In this document: positions 35,453 to 47,289 of the stretch, in pieces | How the letters are laid out: every line of letters starts with the position of its first letter | How positions within the stretch are numbered: position 1 is the first letter of the stretch | Origin: Sympetrum striolatum | Taxonomy: Eukaryota; Arthropoda; Insecta; Odonata; Libellulidae | Assembly: GCA_947579665.1 (NCBI GenBank) | Contig: OX388346.1 | Location: 87,422,615-87,486,614 of the forward strand | Direction of reading: 5' to 3' | Length of the DNA stretch: 64,000 bases | The notes under the pieces: model-generated | What the model was told of the DNA's origin: nothing | What the model saw: the letters and a program-made list of their open reading frames with translations, nothing else | Database searches by the model: none | Position numbers and translations under genes: made by a program

Positions 35453-38426
35453 TGTTCATGAGGAATGGGGAAGAACGAAAAATTCCGTACATACAGACGT
35501 CGGAGATATACAATCTCTTGATGTAGCTCTCCCTTTGTGAAAATAAACTGTTCTAATTTCTGCTTTGCTAGTGTTAACGCTACAGATAGCAGACTGTCTC
35601 ACTTGCAGGAACTTAAGGCTTTCCAAAAAATAAATGTATTGACAGCAATTATTTTATTGTACCAAAAGTAATTCCTTCCTTAATTTTTATCCTCAGGTCA
35701 GAGTATTAGAGCGTTATTCTCAATACACCTAAATTGTTTCGATGCTCAGAAGAAATTCGATCATCTTACTCTAATGTAAGATTTCTTTTAGCCGGCTTTC
35801 TTAGTAACACAGTCACAAGAATCAGAGAGATCAAATGATGATTGACTTAGGACAGAGAGGCGAATACAGGTTTGGGGGCTTTGAAGTACTAGCTATATGC
35901 CTAGGATCTGACGAGCAACATGAATTAATATAAAGAAAAAGTGAAGTTTTTCTACTATAATCACTATAATACACTATCTACCTTTATAGTTTACTAAATC
36001 AATCTAGAGTGAATAGTTTTAAAAATTAACTGAGGGAGCGCATGGTATTTCAACCTTTTTATAGACCTCCTGAGCGATTTATATGGTAATGATAATGAAT
36101 TTTTATCGGAAAGTAGATTTCGATTTTATTGTCTGAATACTTGAAATTAGTAAAGCGGTTTATTTTATTGTTTGCACGTTCCATGGCTATCAAAATTTAA
36201 TAAAATAATTTAAGGCATACATTAAAAATTATGTTTTACTGGGAAGTTACATAAATGCACAAGCAACAATAAATTAAACTAACTGCGAAACATTGGATAA
36301 ACGAATAGATATGTAGAATAAATATTAAAAACCTGATGAAACTGAGTAGGTTTATAGAATCGATCCAATCAGAAAACAATGGCCCTTATAAAAAAAAAAC
36401 AGCATAACGATTAAAGTCACAAATTTAGTTTCTTTTTATAACGAAACTGGGTTACTGGAAATTAGATACCTATCGCAGATATTGTTGAGAGATTTATTCA
36501 ATGGATACGAGAGAATTGGACATGATCTAATGATAGTATTGTATTGGTAGAAAGCAAAATGGATGGTCTATGAAAAATATCCTCGAAGTGGTACTGCTTA
36601 AAAATTTTGATAAACCCTTGATAAATTCATGAGCATTGTGTCAGAAATGTGGACGTAGTTGAGCGATCAGAGAAGGTGTGAATCGATCTGAAGACCACTT
36701 TGAAACCGATTCTTCGGTATTTTCTTTACTTTAGCGACTATTCGCTTATATGGTTTCAATTTCGAATATTCGCGCCAGTTAAAACTCTCAAATTGATATG
36801 AGAGCACAATTTTGTCAAAGTATATCCAGTGAAAGTGTATTCCATGCTTTCTTGTGGAAGGACTTTATTATGGTGAGAAGAGACGAAAAGTTTACGTCCA
36901 CAAAGTTACGATACATTACATGAAAGTTCTATCTTTCGGTAGGCTCACGTGTCTTAAAATTCATTGCACAACACCATTTCCTTACTTTCTAGATGATATA
37001 TTCCTTCATGTCATCCAGCATCTTTTGCCTTTGTCTTCCCTCTGTTTTTCCCCTTCATTCTACCCTCAATTACTTTCTATAGCACTCCCTTTCCTCTCAA
37101 TATGTGACCCACCCATTTCCTCTTTCGATGCTACTTCAATTAAACTCTGCTCTTCCTGAACCAACTCCAGTACCTCCGTGTTTGTTTTCTTATCAACCCA
37201 GTTTATACCCGGTATTGTACATTGCATTTCATTAAGGAAAAATCCTGAACTAATTTGTATGTAATTTTTAGATATCTATGCTTTGCAGGAATTTTCTCAA
37301 GAAAGAGGAAAGTCTAGGTGTGCATTATGTTTCAGAACTCATGAATAACTCTTGAGCTCGCAGTTTTGTATTCTAATGGTAAAAAATGGTTCTTTATTCT
37401 TCGTTAACGGTAAAGGAAGTCCGAGAGGGAAAAGAGATTTGAGTGCATCCTAAACCCGGTAACTTCCTGAGTCCGGAGGATTATACCCTACTCTTTGGGA
37501 TAATCTCACAACCGATGAAAAACAAAGAAAAGCCCCGTTATTTCGAAATCCGAGGGACAAAAAAGATGAATCCACGAAATATCCGTATTAGAATGAAAGT
37601 ATCTAATCGATTGTTAATATAATCTTGAGTTCCGTTACTCCAAAGAAAGGGTTCGCAAACTTACTCGGCTTAAACTTTATCGACCACTTATGAAGGTCAT
37701 TAAACATCCACCCTAAAAATTAAAACAAATATAATTGAATATTTGCGTGGATTCATCCATCATCGACCATAGTATAACTTGGAAATTCCAGCAGAAAAGG
37801 GTCACTAGGTGCGCGTACGTTAGGAGACTTGGTAACATTTTTTTTCATCGCTAGATTTATCACTTAACTTATTAATTTGAAATAATTATCCCTCTTCAAG
37901 ATTCACCTTCATTTCAATCTATTCTCCATTTTTTTTGAATCTACGAACTTATTGTCGAGTGTATTGAATGAAGAGTCAATATTCTAATATTAAAGTATAA
38001 TATTTATTGCATAATTAATAGTTTTGTAGTTTTTTCCACGGATTACTTTACGCCAAACGATGATCAAGATATTTCCAAAGGAATACAATTTTAGAAAATA
38101 GGAAAATTATCACAATTATACTCAACAATTGTTCATCATTCCCAGGCATCGTAAAACCATAGATTACGTTAAATAAATTTAAAATATCAGAAACGTAATA
38201 CAGAGATGTAAATCAATCGTTAATAATTACTAAAATGTCAATATTTACAATATTTCCGTCTCCATAGGCGTTTGTTTCTCATTTGTGCCTGTATTTTTGT
38301 AAAATTTTAAACTATAGGGCTTGGTTGGCAGTGGTTAATATTATCCGAATTAGGAAAAATTTTACATGCGAGATCCTCATATCAGTACACAACCTTCCCG
38401 CACAAGGCAAATTTGATCTGAAAATA
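35453..38426. other. Non-coding stretch, no gene recognised
   Basis: About 3 kb of AT-rich DNA. The longest ORF is 101 codons (36854-37159 plus), with no domain. No transposon ends or RNA genes were found. Confidence 0.5.
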
Positions 38427-38989
38427 CGTGGTGCATTCAAGTTATAAACCTCCGATTTTTTTTCTCAAGATTGGCTACTGATAAAAACATGCGATTTGCT
38501 TTAAAATACGCGTACAATCATAATAAATGCGTGATAGAGATTTCAGCACTCTACTGCACATAGAATTTCTGTGGCAGCAGAGAGAGTTAGGACTGTTTTT
38601 GATACTTAAAATTGCGCCGTTCTCAATACAGGAACAGTGTGTAATCATTCTTTTTCTCAATTTGCGTGCTGTGCAACCGTTTAAAAAGCTGAGTGAGACA
38701 TGTGGTGATGGTGTCATGGATGTGACTTTTGGCTTTTTCCAAAAATGAAAGACACTCTTCTTGGTCGCACATTCACTAGCCGTGCTGCAATTGCATCAGC
38801 GATTTTCCAGTGTCAAAGCAGACCCCTAAAGAAGCGTTCGCAGCGGTCATGGAATCAATGCATCGTCAATGTAAAAAATGTTCACCGCTGCAGGGAGATT
38901 ACGTTAAGAAGTGACAGAAGTTTCATAGTTTGTCTGAGATTAGTTTATGAGAAAAAAAATCGGAGGTATTATAACTTGAATGCACCACG
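38427..38989 (+). mobile_element. Internally deleted Tc1/mariner element with intact TIRs
   Basis: Inverted repeats of about 43 bp, starting CGTGGTGCATTCAAGTTATAA, bound a 563-bp element. They differ only by a 2-nt indel, and TA flanks both sides (38425-38426 and 38990-38991), the Tc1/mariner target duplication. Inside, plus-strand fragments of a mariner-type transposase are readable. An N-terminal helix-turn-helix piece contains VQPFKKLSETCGDGVM (about 38640-38725). It joins, around 38745, to a C-terminal piece starting KDTLLGRTFTSRAAIASAIF. The DDE/D catalytic centre between them is missing, and the C-terminal part is frameshifted. It is therefore a MITE-like deletion derivative of a roughly 1.3-kb autonomous element that could still be mobilised in trans. 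Confidence 0.85.
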
Positions 38990-39068
38990 TAAAACGTTTC
39001 TTCGGCCCGCGCTATTACATATGCTCGCTCTTGTGGATGCATTATAGGATATTAACCATAAAAACTTA

Positions 39069-39071
<3 letters not shown>

Positions 39072-39142
<71 letters not shown>
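39072..39142. repeat. (AT)n microsatellite
   Basis: About 70 bp of pure AT dinucleotide repeat, the second such tract in the window. It lies 83 bp to the right of the mariner derivative. Confidence 0.97.
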
Positions 39143-39144
<2 letters not shown>

Positions 39145-39480
39145 CTTAACTAAAGTTGTGTTTCTTTCGTTATTCCAGATTTTGATTTCCTCTCCTTTTT
39201 TCTGTAATTCCTGCGTATACCTCAAATGTGATACCGAAAGAGCGTATAACGAAGGACCCGCAAGCGGAGGCTTCCAGATTTAATATTAAGGTTATTTATT
39301 TATTCATTAATAAGTGTTTATTTAGCAGTCATTAAGCTATCGTTTGTTTAAACTGTTACTTTCTGATGTTTAACAGCTCGTGTGTAACGTAGTTTCGATT
39401 TTTTTTACGATGGACTATCCTAAGTATATCATAAATTATGAACACTATTTTTGATAATCCAATTTGATTTTAATTAATAT

Positions 39481-39567
39481 CGCCCAACAGGTGGAATCGA
39501 ACCACTCTGACGTTAGTCAGCTACAGGTTTGAAGCCTGCACCCCGGACCACCGAGGATCAGTTAGGC
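39481..39567 (-). tRNA. tRNA-Sec (anticodon TCA)
   Basis: The 87-nt gene folds into the long selenocysteine cloverleaf. On the minus strand the acceptor is GCCTAAC pairing with GTTGGGC (one T-G wobble), with a G discriminator. The long D stem is CCTCGG/CCGGGG, the anticodon loop is CTTCAAA with TCA complementary to UGA (plus-strand 39530-39532), the variable-arm stem is CTGAC/GTCAG, and the T arm is GTGG-TTCGATT-CCAC. Compared with the human gene as I remember it, several stem positions differ on both sides while keeping pairing (A-U to G-C in the D stem, U-A to A-T in the variable arm). That shows selection on structure. It is charged with Ser, converted to Sec and delivered at UGA codons with a SECIS element. 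An AT-rich CTTTATTTTA lies just upstream. No TTTT terminator occurs on the transcribed strand within at least 150 nt downstream, which is unusual. Confidence 0.96.
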
Positions 39568-40883
39568 AAGTAAAATAAAGCATGAACGACTTACTGATCT
39601 AGATCAGAGCTTCAAATTTTGTGCCGTGTACATACAAGTTCGTAATGCGTGGTATCAGAGGATATGTATTATAATTAGCACCACTAAAATAATGCATTAA
39701 TAAAGTTATTCACGCGATTAAAGACTTAAGCATTTATTTACAACAAATAAAAACCGTCTTTAAATATGCGTGATAAGTAATACTTAAAATTCTACTCTTC
39801 CAATGAATGGTGAATTCAATGAATAGCGATGGAGAACTACAATATTATTAACTGTGGTTTTCCTCAGCCTACTTACATATTGATGAATCTCTACAAATAT
39901 CACTTCAGTGATTTTCAACTTTTTTCTGCGCGCACGATTCATCTCAGGATACATTTCCCGTTTTCGTTGAGAAATGGTTATAAACATTTCTTTTAAAAGT
40001 AATTACTTATCTTTATCTTACTCATTACAATACTCTGTGATGAGTATTCACTTAAATCGATTGACTTGAAATTTTTACAGAACATTTCATTCTAAAATTT
40101 ATACGAAATATAAAATACCAAAGTATTTCTATTTAAAAAAATGGCGACTCTTCGTCCTTGCTTCGATCCCAGACGAGTCAAAGCATTTCCGTAAGAAATG
40201 CACGTAAAGCTCATTTTTGTCGCTGCAGACTTCATTTCTTTTGCAGAATTAAATTAAAAAGAATGGTCACACGAGATTGAAACGTAAACCAATAGCAGAG
40301 AAAAGGAATACAAAACCTTATTTTGGTCATGTATTATTGTTTTCGAACTGAATTTTTGAGATTTTACTCGGAATAGTCTAGTTTTTTTGTAAATTTTGTG
40401 AGTATAAACAACCGGTTCCCCTGACAAAAAATGCCATTGTTGAATCCAAGATCCTGCGTTTTGGCCTATTTAGAGTTAAGAAGAAGAGAAAAGTTGCTGG
40501 TTTCGTTCACATTGATAAGCATAATCAATCGTTGGAAGTGATTTAAATGATCAATTTTCGAAAAACAAAATGTGAGTTAATTTGATGCCAAATGTTGTAT
40601 TCAGTGAAATTCATTTGTATTGTTTTGGAAATGATTTGATAGTCTGTTATCGAAAATCAAAGTGAGTGATTGCTGCATTCAATTCGATTCATTTCTTTAG
40701 TTATTTTCCAGTTGGTCGTCGTCAAATACAATAGTACGCGTTAACACATCAAATTTTGTGGCAGATAATGGATAGTAGTAAATGATTTTTTTATAAATAA
40801 CGAAAATTCTCCATCCAAAGCTCTTATATTATCTTCGTTATACATCATTATGTAACTGGTGTAAATTATTTCCTCTGTTCATT
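39568..40883. other. Non-coding stretch, no gene recognised
   Basis: AT-rich. The part next to tRNA-Sec would hold its upstream promoter elements, but I could not place a proximal sequence element with confidence. Confidence 0.5.
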
Positions 40884-41120
40884 ATGGCAAGTGATAACGA
40901 AAGTGAAATATCTGATGTGGATGAAGATGAAGGCATTGAAGACTACGTATCTGATTCAAGCATCTTAAGGATACAGTTCAGTAAGACTCCACTTTGAAGG
41001 AGAGTCATCGATGAATTTTGAAGTAGCTCCGGATGGAAGTGTTCTACACTTTTTAGGACTTTTCTTTGATGATGCAGTGATAGGGCATTCCACCTGTGAA
41101 ACGAATCGGTATGCGGCGCA
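40884..41120 (+). pseudogene. Possible piggyBac-type transposase N-terminal fragment
   Basis: An ATG at 40884 opens a short very acidic frame (SDNESEISDVDEDEG), stopping at about 40996. A second frame from 41011 reads LGLFFDDAVIG...CETNRYAAQ. That matches the usual start of the piggyBac transposase domain: an aromatic-rich segment, Asp-Asp, then (E)TNRYA. An acidic N-terminus followed by this block fits the family. The frames are offset by one base and similarity stops near 41120, so only a broken fragment remains. It is based on a short motif and needs a profile search. Confidence 0.4.
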
Positions 41121-41535
41121 GTGTCTTCCCGAAAAATTAATAAAAGTGTACCACCCGTGTATACCATCCCGAACGGCGAGAAGACCACCACAGACCACAC
41201 CCCCGCCGTCTTACAGGAAGATACGGAAAAGAAAGCGAATCCGACAAGGAAGCGTGTTTTTTGTTCCCGAAAGCAAGATTCAAAGGTAAAGTCCTGTGCT
41301 TGATCTAATTCGAACATAATCTGGCATTTTTGCTTGGTGCGGAAAGCAAGGCCAAACCATCTCTCTCCTCATCTCACCCCTAAAAAGCTCTTGGCGCTCT
41401 TTGTCGCTCATGTTAAGGTGGATCCACACTTGTAGCGTATCCCCGTATCGTAACATCGTGGCGTTGCAAGTGGCTGATACGCTACGGCGATACGAGTTAA
41501 ACTTGCATCCTGTAACCAAACTCTGTAACTGTATC
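41121..41535. other. Short non-coding stretch with imperfect inverted repeat
   Basis: Contains GTAGCGTATC at about 41437 and its reverse complement GATACGCTAC about 40 bp later, each next to CGTATCG/CGATACG repeats. This makes a potential hairpin. It may be part of another MITE, but no TIR or TSD could be fixed. Open frames on both strands have no domain. Confidence 0.4.
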
Positions 41536-41808
41536 CAGTGGCGGATCTAGGAACGAGCTGTGGGGGTGGGGGGGGGGGGGGGGTGGGGGCTTGAGAGTTG
41601 GGATTATAGATTCATTTTCTATCTATCGATTTTTGTAAGAAATTTTATAAAATTAAACTCAGTATACATATTTGAATTATGCTATCTATTGTTGTAAATA
41701 AACAATATTTTCTTCACATCTCAATAGTATGAACGATGATACATTTTTTTTACTGTGACTTCTGGGGGGGCTACAGCCCCCATAGACCCCCCCCTGGATC
41801 CGCCACTG
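41536..41808. mobile_element. hAT-like MITE with CAGTGGCGGATC ends
   Basis: The ends are CAGTGGCGGATCTAGG (left) and CCTGGATCCGCCACTG (right), 16-bp inverted repeats with one mismatch. The left repeat is followed by a G-run of about 25 bases interrupted by T, and the right repeat is preceded by C-runs. CAGTGGCG ends are typical of hAT-group non-autonomous elements. I could not find a matching 8-bp target duplication, so the superfamily is tentative. The 273-bp interior is AT-rich and non-coding. Confidence 0.65.
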
Positions 41809-44700
41809 TAAATAAGTATCTGATATTCAGACTTTCGTAAAAGGTAACTAGAATGTTAGTGAAAGTGGTAAAATAGCTCAATACGGGTGAAAATTGTATT
41901 GGAACTTTTTTTAACCCTAAGTCCTTGGTGTCCACAAATTCATTTATTAAGATGTCGATTTTTGACACTTCTGGAAGTAGAGTAGCATCTGATTTACTGT
42001 AGATGCTTCACCGTAATTTTAAGGAAAGAGATCATATCTTACAGCCTCGACACCCGCATCGACTTTTAATGTGGAATTATTTGACGGCAGCCCCTTTCTT
42101 TCCTCTTTCCAAATTATGAGCAAAGACCTTTTCTTATCTCTGCTGCATTTAATCGGAGTTAGTGGCGATCTAACAAATGTATGTTAGTTAGAGAAATGTT
42201 TCAAATAGAGAAGATTGTGCAAAGCATTTAAAGTGCGTTTGCACCCACCATTGAATCAAATAAAACGATAAAATATCTAGGAAGAAAGAGCATAAAATTG
42301 AAAAAAGAAAACGGTACACATTGATATTATTCCTCCTATGATGATATGAAGCAAACACCAAGCGCGGAAAAAAATAGATCCAAGGAACCCCTATTTCAGG
42401 TATAACATGTTTCACAAATAGATATCACGTTCACTGAATGCCAAATTTGAACCATCCACGGATATTTCGCGGCACACCGGTTGGAAAGCACTGCTTCTAA
42501 GGATGTACACAATATTCTTAACACCTTTCATTTACAGTAGGACAATTTTATCATCAACATAACTCGCCCTTCTCTCATTTTGATAAGTGTTGCGTTAATA
42601 ACTCTCCAACCGTAGATGTCCGCAAATTCTTAATTTGAAAATTTCTAGCCTCTTTGTATCTCATGCGTCATCGAAACGGCGGAAAGGGTTTCGGTGAAGC
42701 GAGGGTAGCGCAGGGGAGGGAATGCGATGGGAGGGCTGACGCATAGCGGAGTGTTGAGGTCGTGAAGGCCCTAAAGGCCGCCACACGTCTGTTTTGCATG
42801 TGCAGTTTTAAAACCGTAAGCAAAACGGAGCATGCGTGGGGCCTTAAGAATGGATAGGAGATAAGAAGGAAGCTGCACATAGGTGCGCTGTTCTGCAATC
42901 CTAATTTGACAGAGTAAAAGTGCTCCGTAGAATGGAAGACATCCTCGTTAGTTTTGAGGATTGTCCTCTTGACCAGCGGTCGCTAATGGCCTCACGGACA
43001 TTTACAATCTTCAATCCCACGGAGCACTGATATGAAGTTTTCCATCAGAAGCATGCATACATGAAACAATTTGTATTGCTGCAATGCAATTTGCTGTCGC
43101 TCGTCTGTGTACGTACATATAATTCTCAAAGTGCATGAAAATTATTTACTTCGTCGATCAGAATGATTATGTATTCTAAAACCAAAATCTCTTTCCCCTC
43201 CAATCAAAAAGCCTCCCAACAATTGTGATACCGAATGTTATCAGAAGTCTTTTGAGGATATATAAGGATAAGGTACAGTATGGAATCGAATATTCCGCTG
43301 CCTCATCTAAGCTGCCGCCCATTCTACGCGGCGACGTTTTGCACGCGTAAAGAACACGGGAGAAGGCGTTTGAGAGCGACAATTCAATTTCGGGAGAGAA
43401 ACGGAAAAGTTCAGGCGTCGGTTCAACAGCGTGCTTATTAACTCACGCTGTTCAAAATTTTCCGGCAGGCAGGACCTCACTGGAAGGCATGATGATTAAA
43501 AAAAAATGCCAATGGAGAGCTCCAATCATTTTTAACTCACTGCTATCAAACCTCCCTTAAGGATTAAAGCCAATTTATGTTAAAAATTATTATTTGTGTG
43601 AAAAAATTAGAGAAGAAAGATTGAAAATGTAGAAAAACTGAATGATAATCTGTTTTGAATGAATAAGTAGAAGATTCTGTATTTTATGTATTAGTATTTT
43701 ATGCTCACATTTCAGAATGTTTAAATTATTATTGAAGCTACTTTTTTACCTTGGTATTTTTTTAGATTTGGTTATAAGGTTTTGCAATAATTGAATTTCC
43801 TCTAGCTGCTAACTTTAATGAGAACATTTTTCACAACCTCTTGCTTTTTCTGTTTTCTGATTGAACTCTAAAATGTTTAGCCTATGTTATATTTTTAAAC
43901 TCTTTATCATGAACATCTTCCCAGAAATTTGAAAATGGAATAATTGAAATGGAATCTTATCACAAAAAATAATAACAAAAAAATCACCATTTTATTTTTG
44001 AGTGAACTTTTAAGTTTCACAAGACCACTATGCCTAGATACATACTTTTAGACAGGGTTATTGATGGAAATAATGATAATTCAAATTTCATTTTTTGCAA
44101 CCCTAAAGTGCAAGATAATTGTATGCAATACAATTAAAATTGTGCAACTACAATTGTTAAATGTATTACATATTTATTTTAAAACATAGTACATGTTTCA
44201 TTCATATTGTTTTGATTTATTATTTGTTTCATTAATTTACTGCTGCAATCTTTTCAATCATTGCTTAGGTGTTACATGCTAATATAGCATGAATAAGTAA
44301 CTCATTAATATCAATATTAAATTTATTTTCATTACTTCCTTCTCCATAATTAATTTTTGTGTATCCAAATAGCTTTCCTAAAATCCAGATGTATTGGTCT
44401 TGAAGCCCTCTTTGGTTGCTTGCGTAATTTTGTCATCATTAATGTTTAAATGTTCTACTTTATCTCTTTCAATAAATACATCATATGTGATTGTTCTTTG
44501 TCAATGATAAACATTAAATTGATTTAAGAATTGAAAATTCTGGTAGCAATTTTACTTTTAGGCACCCTAGTATAGAAAGGGAACCAAAACAGATATCTGA
44601 CAAAAATTTGGAGAAATTAATAATTTACTTATGATAATATTCTTGATTCTTTACATAATACACTATTTCAACATTACTCTGTGGAACATGGCAGCGTAAC
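41809..44700. other. Non-coding stretch, no gene recognised
   Basis: A GC-richer patch at 42660-42900 has a chance minus-strand ORF of 76 codons. A 9-bp hairpin (AACAGCGTG / CACGCTGTT, 43425-43452) is visible. From 43500 to 44700 the sequence is very AT-rich. I recognise no gene or transposon end. Confidence 0.5.
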
Positions 44701-44740
44701 TAAAGCCCGGTTCACACGGTGCGTTTTTTGCTTCTGGCTC
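44701..44740 (+). repeat. Harbinger left TSD and TIR
   Basis: TAA target duplication (44701-44703) followed by the left inverted repeat from 44704. The pairing with the right end has scattered mismatches, consistent with an old insertion. Confidence 0.85.
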
Positions 44741-44880
44741 GTTTGCGAGATTCCTTTCTTGCTGCTCTGCTGGCTCTGCTAGCAGCTGGCTACCGGTTAA
44801 CACGGAGCGGGTGGAGTTATCTAGCGAATAGAGATGGCTCAATATTGCAATGCCTAGGTGGTACTCCGCTGTCGGAGGAA

Positions 44881-46238
44881 ATGTTCAATTGTCAGCCAAT
44901 TATATGTGTTGCAGAGATATTGAGAAAAAGACGCCTAGCCGCTGCTGCTGCTGTGATAGCTTTGGAGGCCAAGAGAAAAGAAGAAAGAAAGAAAAAGAGA
45001 AGGATGTGGAGTAGAAAATGGTTGCTTCATAGAAATTCAGGAAGAGACATCTTAAGTATGTTCTCGAAGAATTGAGGTAGGTTGATACTTCAGGAGTCCA
45101 CAATGCTAATTTTCAAACAAGTTTCATTAAGTTTTTACGCTGTACTAATTCACTCAATTTTCTAATTAATACTTTGTGAAATACAGCACTGAGGATCTGA
45201 AATCATTCCTAAATTACACAAGAATGCATGCAGATGTTCTGGAGGAACTCCTGTTGCTGATTACTCCTTTAATTAAGAAGCAGGATACTGTGATGAGAGA
45301 ATCAATCCCGCCATGAGCAGCACTTGCAGCAACTTTGAGGTTTTTGGCAACAGGAAATACATATCAGGACCTGTCGTATTCCACCAGAATTGCAAAAACA
45401 ACCTATCAAAGTTAGTGCCCGAGACACTGGAAGCAATTGTTTCAGTGCTTGGGCACAAAATATACTGTCCATCAAGTTCGACTGAGTGGGAAGCTGTTTC
45501 TGAGCAATTTCCTTCTCTGTGGCAGTATCCTCATTGCATTGGTGCATTAGATGGCAAACATGTAAACTTTAGACCATTACGAATAGATGGCTCAAAATTT
45601 TGGAATTACAAAGGCAGGGATAGCATTGTCTTGTTAGGTCTTGTTGACGCTTCTTATAAATTCTTATTTGTGGATATTGGTAGAAATGGAAGAATGCATC
45701 AGTATTTCGAGAGTGTCCCTTATCCTCAAAGCTGTATTCTGAGGAGCTAAATTTACCCCTAGCTTGCCCATTGCCTGGTAGTGACATTGATATACCTTAC
45801 TTAATTGTAGCGGATGATGCATTTCCTCTGAAGGAGAATATCATGCAGGTCCAGGTCGTGATCTAAAGTTGGAAAGGAGAATTTTTAACTATAGATTGAG
45901 CAGAGTACGTAGGACTGTGGAGAATGCATTTGGCCTTTTGGCAAATAGATTTCGCATTCTTCTCAATGTCATCCCTCTTTCGGTTGATAAGGTGGAACTA
46001 ATTGTGCATGCTTGTTGTGTCTTGCACAATTTTCTTTTAGAAAAGAATGCTATGTGTTCTAGCTCATCTGCATTTAATAACGAAACTCATGATGGAAACT
46101 CCCTAATGCAGACACACCAAAGGGTAAATGGACCTACTGCCAGAGCTGCTGAAATCAGGGATCAGTTTTGCAGGTATTTCAATACTGTCGGTGCTAGCTC
46201 ATGGCAAAGAAATGCAGTAGAAGGGGGAGACTATTGAA
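44881..46238 (+). pseudogene. PIF/Harbinger (HARBI1-like) DDE transposase, decayed
   Basis: The N-terminal part has a long basic Ala-Lys-Arg stretch and RKWLLHRN, as in HARBI1-type transposases. A GT-AG intron (45077-45186) is suggested because joining GAATTGAG to CACTGAGG restores the family's EL-x-x-ED motif. Further on come MRESI, LRFLATGNTYQ, LPSLWQYPHCIGALDGKH (first catalytic Asp in ALDGKH), LVDASYKFLFVDIGRNG (second Asp in VDIG), VADDAFPLKENI and RLSRVRRTVENAFG (catalytic Glu). All three acidic residues are present. It is broken by a frameshift near 45060, a TGA near 45314 where the family has Arg (CGA to TGA), and frameshifts near 45400, 45693 and 45850. An open frame exists from 44719, but that lies in the inverted repeat; Met at 44881 is a more plausible start. 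Confidence 0.9.
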
Positions 46239-46504
46239 TGAAACAATTCACCTACCATATACTATGTATGTAAATAATATTTTCATTTGCCTTAAAAGAG
46301 ACAGGAGATTTTGCTTTCCTTAGATTACATGGCAACTTGCTATATAATGTGGCATCTATTTCTTTCGGTTCAGTCTTCACAGCACTAGTTCTAATTTAAT
46401 TTTGTTGGAGATGATCTTTTGCCCTAATAAATCAATGATAGTAATCTGACTTAACTGAGGATTAATTACCTTTGTGTTACCCTGTCTAGCACTATAAGTA
46501 ATTA

Positions 46505-47090
46505 TACTGTCAATTAATGTTTGGGATTGTGGAGATATTTTGGTAGGATTGAAATCATGTTTTGGTCAATTAACTCAGATTGAACAGTAGAATCCTCCAT
46601 TAATTTACAATTGAAATCACCAGTGATAATAATATTAGGAATTTGGATATAATTATACATTACCTGAAACATAGAGAAAATTTTGTTAAGAGATAGATTG
46701 AAATCTCCACTCAGAGACCTCTCTACTGTCTTCATTGTAAGATATACTATTAATTTTAACAGTAGTGATACATGACTCAAAGACTTTCCATCATTTAGAG
46801 AATTATTTGCCTGATTAACAAGGTTAACTATGAGCTTATTATATACAAAGGTTGCATCACCACCATCTTTAAAATTTGGATAAAATTATATTTCTGCCGA
46901 ACAATAGCGAGGTACAGATATTAAATTGAATCACTTACCTTTTCGCTGGGGATACTTTACACAAAGTACATCTAGCATACAGAAATTACACAATATTTCA
47001 TGATCTAGCAGTTTATTCCTTAGGCAATAAATGGTTTTACGTAGAACAGACATATTGGTGCATGCTAAAGTCTAGGCGCTTATGAAATTG
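46505..47090 (-). pseudogene. Non-LTR retrotransposon AP-endonuclease fragment
   Basis: Read on the minus strand, frames in order show LRNKLLDHEIL and MLDVLCV (the usual early endonuclease strand), a Gly-Gly-rich start of the next strand (KDGGDATF), FESC, IIITGDFNC (the GDFN catalytic motif) and TRISPQSQTLIDSIIT (the S-x-TLID block). This is the order of the apurinic-like endonuclease domain of Jockey/CR1-type LINEs. At least three frame changes and stops separate the pieces. It sits inside the Harbinger element between its two genes and so inserted after it. No reverse transcriptase is attached. Confidence 0.55.
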
Positions 47091-47289
47091 TTTTGGTTTT
47101 GACAATTCCCAAGTCACAAGTAATTGGGATTAAAAATAATTTTTTTATAATAGGCTAGGGGCAGAAAAAATTCAAAGTATCGAAATTGGGTTAAAACAAT
47201 TTTATTCGCCTTGATTACAGCATTGATATCACTTCATACTTTCTTTCAAATCAGTTGTCCTTGCATTTAACACAGTTTGTACTAAATTG

